This document shows, piece after piece, positions 60,501-64,000 of a stretch of 64,000 nt of DNA (position 1 is the stretch's first letter; every line of letters begins with the position of its first letter). Both the position numbers and the translations under genes were made by a program. The DNA is from Sciurus carolinensis. Lineage: Eukaryota; Chordata; Mammalia; Rodentia; Sciuridae. Below the pieces are notes generated by a model. The model was given only the letters and a program-made list of their open reading frames with translations. It did not search any database and was not told the origin of the DNA. The DNA is taken from positions 18,393,123 to 18,457,122 of the forward strand of contig NC_062224.1 of the NCBI RefSeq assembly GCF_902686445.1. Reading direction: 5' to 3'.

Positions 60501-63090
60501 AACAATGGAGTTTATTTAAAGGATATGATTCTTTATTGGAATCCAAAAAGGTAAATTGCTAAGCCAGGGCAACTCTTAGACCTCAGCAGCAGGGACTTGA
60601 AAGGACTTGAAGCCTTTTCCTTGTGATTCAATTTCAGATTGCTTCCTGATTGTTTCCTACTTCAGAATATCAGATTATCAGGATTTATGGGAGGTTTGAA
60701 CAGCTTGTTAGTGTTTCAGGGTTAGTCCAGGGACAGTATAGATTTGGGGTTCTACTCCTGTATTGTCAGTGTTTTCCTAAAAAAGCATCATTGGGAGCGG
60801 CCATTCCATGTATCTGCTATTTCCTTTTTAAATTTTATTTATTTTTTAACTGGGAATCGAACCCAGGGTTACTTTACCATTGAGCTCCATTCCCAACCAT
60901 TTTTATTTTTTATTTTGAGACAGGGTCTCACTAAGTTGCTTAGGGCCTTGATAAGTTGTTGAGGCTGGCCTTGAACTTGTGATCCTCCAGCCTCAGTCCA
61001 CTGAGTCACTGGGATTACAGTTGTGCACCATTGTGCCCAGTGGCTATTTCCTTTTTAAAATTGGTTTGTTCGCTTTTTTAATTGATTTGTTAGAGCTCTT
61101 TGCTGTTAGATGTATGAACTTTGTCATATTTGTGTGAGTATTTTTCTTTTTAACTGTGTGACTGTCTTTTACCACATGGAAATTTCATAGTTTTATCTAA
61201 TCATAGCTTCCACATTTTTCTTTAGTCTTTTCTTTGAATGGAACCCAGTGCCTCACACAGGTTAGGCAAGTGCTCTAATACCGAACTGCATTCCCAGCCC
61301 TTTCCATCTTTTTCTTTGTGATTTCTAGGATTTTCGTCATGCTTAAGAAGGTCTTTTCTTTTCTGTATTTTGAGCATACTCACTTGTATTTCCTTCTGGT
61401 ACTTCCATTGTTTATCTTTTGTATTTAAGTTTTCCATATATCCAGCATTTATTTTGATATAGGTCATGAGGTAAGGAATCTAGGTTTAATTGTCTATAAA
61501 TGACCAACCATTTGCCAAGGTCTTTTTATCTTTCTTTTCTCTACTGTTTTGAAGTGCCATGTTTCCTGGATGAGATTTTCATAAAAAATGATTTGGTCTC
61601 TTTCTAGGATAGAACTGTTTTTCAGTTATATATAATTTTTGGTGATTTGTCTTAAAAAGCTTTCTCTTTTTCTCTAAGTCTTTAACAATAAAAAGTCTTT
61701 ATCTTTGTTGAAGTAGCTGAGAAGACATTAAGAATCCCCCCAAAATTAATTTTGTTAAAAAATTCTTTTTTTAATACAATATTTTTTCATATTAGGGCCA
61801 CTTTCAGCATTTATAAAAGCCAGGATTTAAGGGAGTGATGTGACAGAATGGCCCATGAAAACCTAAGTCCTTGAATTACATAGTCTGCATATCTCCCTGC
61901 ACAGTTAGCATATTTAGTTTTTTTATTTTTCACTATACATGCAATACATATTTTTTGTAAAGAAAATCTTAGGAAATATAAGAGGGAAAATCATTCATAA
62001 TCCCATTGGGATGGAGAGCAACAATAAACATCTAAATGACCAGATTAAAATAATCTTAATTTACCACTTAAATGGACTCAAACCATACTTAATATTTTCT
62101 AATTTTTTTCCTAACTACTATTATGTCATCATTATTTATGTCACTATTCTGCCTGATTTTAGGTTACTTCCTATGTAATTTTAAATTTTACCTTAGAAGA
62201 GTTATAAAATATTCTTTAGTACCATCTGTCATTAACTTGGTATGTAATTTTGGGGCTTGTTATGCAGTTTTTGTTTTGCATTTTCATGAAAGCTTTAAGC
62301 TTTAAAAATAATGATTTGGACAGAAATCGTAGGTTTCTTTTATTTTTCTTTTTAAAATTGAATTTCTTTTTTCTTTACCTTTTCTTTTTAATTGCTGGAG
62401 GTGACCACACTCTTACCGCTTAACTATAGCACCAGCCCTTGGAAAGTTTCTTTTAAAAAGGATTTCTTTAACATTTTGAATTTAGAATTTACAGAAATAA
62501 ACATTTTAATAGTACTTATAGTACTTTTCTAATTTGATGTAATGTTGCAGGGTTGTGTTAATAATTGAGAGCTTTTTTAGCAATTAATGTTTAATGCATG
62601 AAAATTTGCTTGCTAACATTTAAATATGTGTCTCTCTAAATGTCATTTAGGACTTTGAGGTTTCTAAATTAATCTGTATCGTATACAGTAAAAATTGTTT
62701 ACTCTTTTCCCTTACAGGAACTTTAATGGAGTTGGGTATCTCCCCAATTGTAACATCTGGTTTGATTATGCAGTTGTTAGCTGGAGCCAAAATCATTGAA
62801 GTGGGAGATACACCTAAAGATAGAGCTCTATTCAATGGAGCCCAGAAACGTGAGCATTAATACAATTAAAGAGCCTTTTCCAAATTTGAGAATGATTGTG
62901 GCAAAGATATTTTCTATATTCTTTTTTTTTTTTGTCTTTGGTTGTAAGCCTGTACTCCTTTCCCCCCCAATTTTTGTCAGTATTTGGTATGATCATTACC
63001 ATTGGGCAAGCCATTGTGTATGTCATGACGGGAATGTATGGAGATCCTGCAGAAATGGGTGCTGGGATCTGTCTCCTTATCATTATTCAG
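47637..63090 (+). CDS. SEC61A2: SEC61A2, exons 1-6 (gene continues beyond window)
   Basis: Alpha subunit, paralogue 2, of the Sec61 translocon, the channel in the endoplasmic reticulum membrane through which nascent secretory and membrane proteins pass. Six exons join in frame to give residues 1-154 of a family length of about 476. Visible segments: cytosolic N-terminus ([12 protein letters not shown]), TM1 (about 31-53), plug region ([12 protein letters not shown]), TM2 (about 75-95), TM3 (about 118-138) and the start of TM4. Paralogue-specific residues favour SEC61A2 over SEC61A1: MG at the start, [27 protein letters not shown] and LLIIIQ. All borders are GT/AG, which rules out a processed pseudogene. 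The start is set by a strong Kozak context in a CpG island. Confidence 0.97.
48705..48888 (-). mobile_element. B1-ID SINE
   Basis: Reverse dimer (gtatggaactcagggaccct) in SEC61A2 intron 1. Confidence 0.84.
49115..49200 (-). mobile_element. ID SINE
   Basis: gtgctggatttgaacccagg, diverged body (atgctatgaaagtgctctgg-like). Confidence 0.75.
49409..49827 (+). mobile_element. Tandem SINE cluster: B1-ID, ID, ID
   Basis: Three forward elements: B1-ID (49409-49613), ID (49627-49712) and ID (49718-49825, A19 tail). The whole cluster is bracketed by TTAACTATAGGG (49401-49412) and TTAACTACAGGG (49828-49839). Confidence 0.85.
50332..50399 (+). CDS. SEC61A2: SEC61A2 exon 2
   Basis: 68 nt after an acceptor with an 18-base T run (tttttaacag); donor gtaagt. 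It encodes residues 3-25, [18 protein letters not shown] and KPERK, the amphipathic N-terminal helix before TM1. Ala-Val at positions 14-15 favours SEC61A2. Confidence 0.96.
50612..50742 (+). mobile_element. ID SINE, long-tail subtype
   Basis: gctggagctgagtggcagag head; tail ctgttgtccatttacaacta. TGTTCTG repeats on both sides (50606-50612 and about 50743). The rest of intron 2 (50750-51690) is unassigned. Confidence 0.84.
51695..51760 (+). CDS. SEC61A2: SEC61A2 exon 3 (TM1)
   Basis: 66 nt, phase 0 both sides (acceptor ttgtacag, donor gtatgt). It encodes residues 26-47: IQFREKVLW then [13 protein letters not shown], most of transmembrane helix 1. Arg at position 29 (IQFREK) is a SEC61A2 marker. 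Confidence 0.97.
51897..52148 (-). mobile_element. B1-ID SINE with (TTA)n tail
   Basis: TAA/TTA array (51897-51920), then a reverse dimer (ggggattgaatccagggcct). Confidence 0.86.
52436..52640. mobile_element. Inverted ID pair, (+) then (-)
   Basis: Forward ID 52436-52510 (ctgttagttcagtggtagag) faces a reverse ID 52550-52640 (gagggtccaagccaagacct), about 40 bp apart. Confidence 0.8.
52660..52858 (-). mobile_element. B1-ID SINE
   Basis: Reverse dimer after a (TTTA)n tract (52641-52670). Confidence 0.85.
52873..52977 (-). mobile_element. Young ID SINE, T28 tail, exact TSD
   Basis: A near-consensus reverse ID after a long T run, flanked exactly by TATTTTCATAT (52862-52872 and 52978-52988). Confidence 0.93.
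53150..53665 (-). mobile_element. Old L1 ORF2 fragment
   Basis: Reverse of ORF2 text (tgttttggctcttctgggtt, ctacatggacatccatttct). Fully decayed. Confidence 0.65.
53822..54000 (+). mobile_element. B1-ID SINE
   Basis: gggcaccatggtgtatgcct start; ID half gctggaaatgcatcctcagt. Confidence 0.84.
56300..56392 (-). mobile_element. ID SINE
   Basis: gtgctgggacttgaaactac, then actgagctatatccccagcc. Confidence 0.84.
56595..56785 (-). mobile_element. B1-ID SINE
   Basis: Reverse dimer (ggtattgaacccaggggctc). Confidence 0.87.
57050..57180 (-). mobile_element. ID SINE, long-tail subtype
   Basis: agttgttgatggacctttat tail and ccaggcaagcactctaccac body in reverse. Confidence 0.87.
57254..57355 (-). mobile_element. 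Young ID SINE with TSD (left arm of inverted pair)
   Basis: T-run tail and near-consensus body. TSD ACATTGTCA(G/A)TATT at 57240-57253 and 57356-57369. Confidence 0.93.
57457..57607 (+). mobile_element. Young ID SINE whose tail is a (TA)n microsatellite
   Basis: Near-consensus ID (A box TAGCTCAGTTGG, B box GTTCGATCC) followed by AAAAAAA and about 30 TA units. An exact ATATGCTTGTTTTG duplication at 57443-57456 and 57608-57621 shows the TA tract is part of the insertion. Confidence 0.93.
57672..57850 (+). mobile_element. B1-ID SINE
   Basis: agacctggtggcccacgcct start; ID half attggagatgtagctcagtg. It ends 90 bp before exon 4. Confidence 0.86.
57943..58021 (+). CDS. SEC61A2: SEC61A2 exon 4 (plug region)
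   Basis: 79 nt (acceptor atattttag, donor gtatgt). It encodes residues 48-73, [17 protein letters not shown] and MRVILASNR, plus one base of Gly74. This includes the plug helix that seals the resting channel. Several ID/B1 SINEs in both orientations crowd the 900 bp upstream. Confidence 0.97.
58440..58570 (-). mobile_element. Young ID SINE with interrupted T tail
   Basis: T runs broken by single G, then a near-consensus reverse ID (gggaatcgaacccagggcct). Confidence 0.9.
58655..59000 (-). mobile_element. B1-ID SINE and a second diverged B1-ID
   Basis: (TTAA)n at 58648-58665, a reverse dimer (58680-58845), then a shorter one (58878-59000). Confidence 0.8.
59255..59690 (+). mobile_element. L2-like fragment
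   Basis: ttatttattgagtttttatg, then gagagtgaacaagatgatg, then gatcatgaagcgcttggaga, the order of the L2 3' region. A chance ORF (59342-59572) lies in it. Confidence 0.55.
59780..60075 (-). mobile_element. ID remnant and B1-ID SINE
   Basis: Reverse ID with GTTT tail (59780-59878), then a reverse dimer (59890-60072; ggagattgaacctaagggca). Confidence 0.82.
60165..60240 (+). mobile_element. Partial ID SINE
   Basis: tagagcatcttcctagcacg body only. Confidence 0.65.
60825..61045 (-). mobile_element. B1-ID SINE
   Basis: Reverse dimer (ggaatcgaacccagggttac, then gagacagggtctcactaagt). Confidence 0.87.
61228..61302 (-). mobile_element. ID SINE
   Basis: ggaacccagtgcctcacaca and gcaagtgctctaataccgaa; 61420-61560 beyond it resembles reversed old L1 ORF2. 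Confidence 0.72.
62718..62849 (+). CDS. SEC61A2: SEC61A2 exon 5 (TM2)
   Basis: 132 nt (acceptor cccttacag, donor gtgagc). It encodes residues 74-117: [19 protein letters not shown] through FNGAQK, plus one base of Leu118. It covers TM2, part of the lateral gate, and the following cytosolic loop ([12 protein letters not shown]). Confidence 0.97.
62981..63090 (+). CDS. SEC61A2: SEC61A2 exon 6 (TM3 and start of TM4)
   Basis: 110 nt after a 131-bp intron (acceptor tttttgtcag, donor gtaaga). It encodes residues 118-154: [18 protein letters not shown], then [19 protein letters not shown]. Ala in GQAIVYV, Ala in DPAEMG and Ile in LLIIIQ distinguish it from SEC61A1 (Ser, Ser, Thr as I recall). The next exon, expected to begin LFVAGL, is not in the window. 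Confidence 0.97.
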
Positions 63091-64000
63091 GTAAGAAATC
63101 CTGTCTTTTCATATGCAGAAAATAAAGCAGTTTAATTCCTTTTTTCTTTTCTAACAGTTCTTTAGGTAATTGTTAACATTCATGTCCTTTTAAATTATTT
63201 TAATTTTAATGTTTTGATTTCTAAAGTGATATGTATAAATTGAATAATGTAAAGATTAAAATTTATTCTAATAACTTTATAGTTATGCAATATAATATAA
63301 GAATTATGGATCACCTGAATTGCATTAATTCTAAGATACATGTTTTTCACATTTGATGTCTCTAAAATCAGGATGATTTCCTATAGTTAACAGTGGCTTG
63401 CAGCTATGTGGCAGTCACAGAAGTTGTGTCATTTGTAGTGCACGAGTGTCTGAATATAGCTGCTCAAATTGTCATAAGAGTTGGTTATTTGCACTGTGGA
63501 TATAAGTGTTCAGGTTTAATTGCTGTCTGAAGTGTCTTTTGTGATTTATTATTAAAATGATTTGTATGCAGAAAGGCACAGAAAAAACAAGATAGATGAT
63601 AAAAGATAAAAGTTTAAAATACCTTTTTTTATAAGGGGAATATCAAAATTCTTTGTAATAAGATATTGTGCTATAGCTTAATTGGCAATATTTTCTTTGT
63701 GGTGCACAAGATAATGGTGTTTAAAAAATAACAATTTCTTATTCTTTTTTTGCAGTTTCTTAATGTTAGAATGTTAGTGAAACACTATAAATACACACAT
63801 ACATATGTGAGGTTTTTTAAAAAGGACAATTTTAAATGGAATTTTTAAAGTTCAACATAATTATCAATGTACCAAGTACCCTAAAGTTGGGACGTAAAGT
63901 TTAGAAGATATTTCTCTGTTGAACAATTCTTAAGAATTACTTGGAGAAATTACCTAAGAATAGATTGTACTTAAGTTTCAGAATAGTATTGTGTTTTGAA
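63091..64000 (+). other. SEC61A2 intron 6 (5' part)
   Basis: AT-rich, no repeat or exon recognised. An acceptor-like tttttttgcag at 63746-63756 is not followed by the expected LFVAGL coding text. Confidence 0.8.

Larger units (their letters stand above)
58022..62717 (+). other. SEC61A2 intron 4
   Basis: 58060-58430, 60240-60820 and 61560-62700 hold nothing assignable apart from a possible ID remnant at 62385-62440. No exon-like frame. Confidence 0.75.

Noticed and set aside
47637..63090. Assignment to SEC61A1 or a SEC61 pseudogene
   Set aside because: Introns are present and six paralogue-specific positions read as SEC61A2.
63746..63800. Acceptor-like tttttttgcag followed by TTTCTTAATG
   Set aside because: The next SEC61A2 residues should be LFVAGL; this reads differently and soon stops.

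Overview
This is ordinary nuclear DNA from a placental mammal, most likely a squirrel-family rodent (ground squirrel or marmot type). Two observations support that. The two spliced genes read almost like their human counterparts. The intergenic and intronic DNA is packed with tRNA-Ala-like ID SINEs and with B1+ID dimers (7SL-type left half, ID-type right half), a combination I associate with Sciuridae. No species name can be given from the sequence alone. The gene order DHTKD1 then SEC61A2, same strand, matches human 10p14.

Layout. Positions 1-7229 are the 3' part of DHTKD1 intron 1. From 7230 to 44145 lie exons 2-17 of DHTKD1 on the + strand: all 16 exons have GT/AG borders, phases join without a break, and together with exon 1 (outside the window) they would give a protein of about 920 residues. 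DHTKD1 is the thiamine-diphosphate E1 subunit of the mitochondrial 2-oxoadipate dehydrogenase complex (lysine, hydroxylysine and tryptophan breakdown). Its 3' UTR runs to a probable poly(A) site near 45.43 kb. About 1.9 kb of intergenic DNA with an old MLT1-type LTR follows. A CpG island at about 47.33-47.92 kb is the promoter of SEC61A2 (+), whose exons 1-6 (residues 1-154 of about 476) lie in the window; the gene continues past 64000. SEC61A2 encodes an alpha (channel) subunit of the ER protein translocon. The two genes are neighbours with no evident shared pathway.

The rest is introns and repeats. Notable parts are: two minus-strand L1 5' regions flanking DHTKD1 exon 9, both carrying a regular 35-bp tandem repeat with 4 and 7 units; a solo MaLR-type LTR (38690-39144) inserted inside a B1-ID SINE; a second ERV LTR (about 11701-12250); many SINEs with intact target-site duplications; two local tandem duplications (49 and 84 bp); and inverted SINE pairs able to fold into long hairpins, one close to SEC61A2 exon 4. 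I found no RNA gene, CRISPR array or unknown multi-gene system. The least familiar signal is the 35-bp minisatellite in the L1 promoters.
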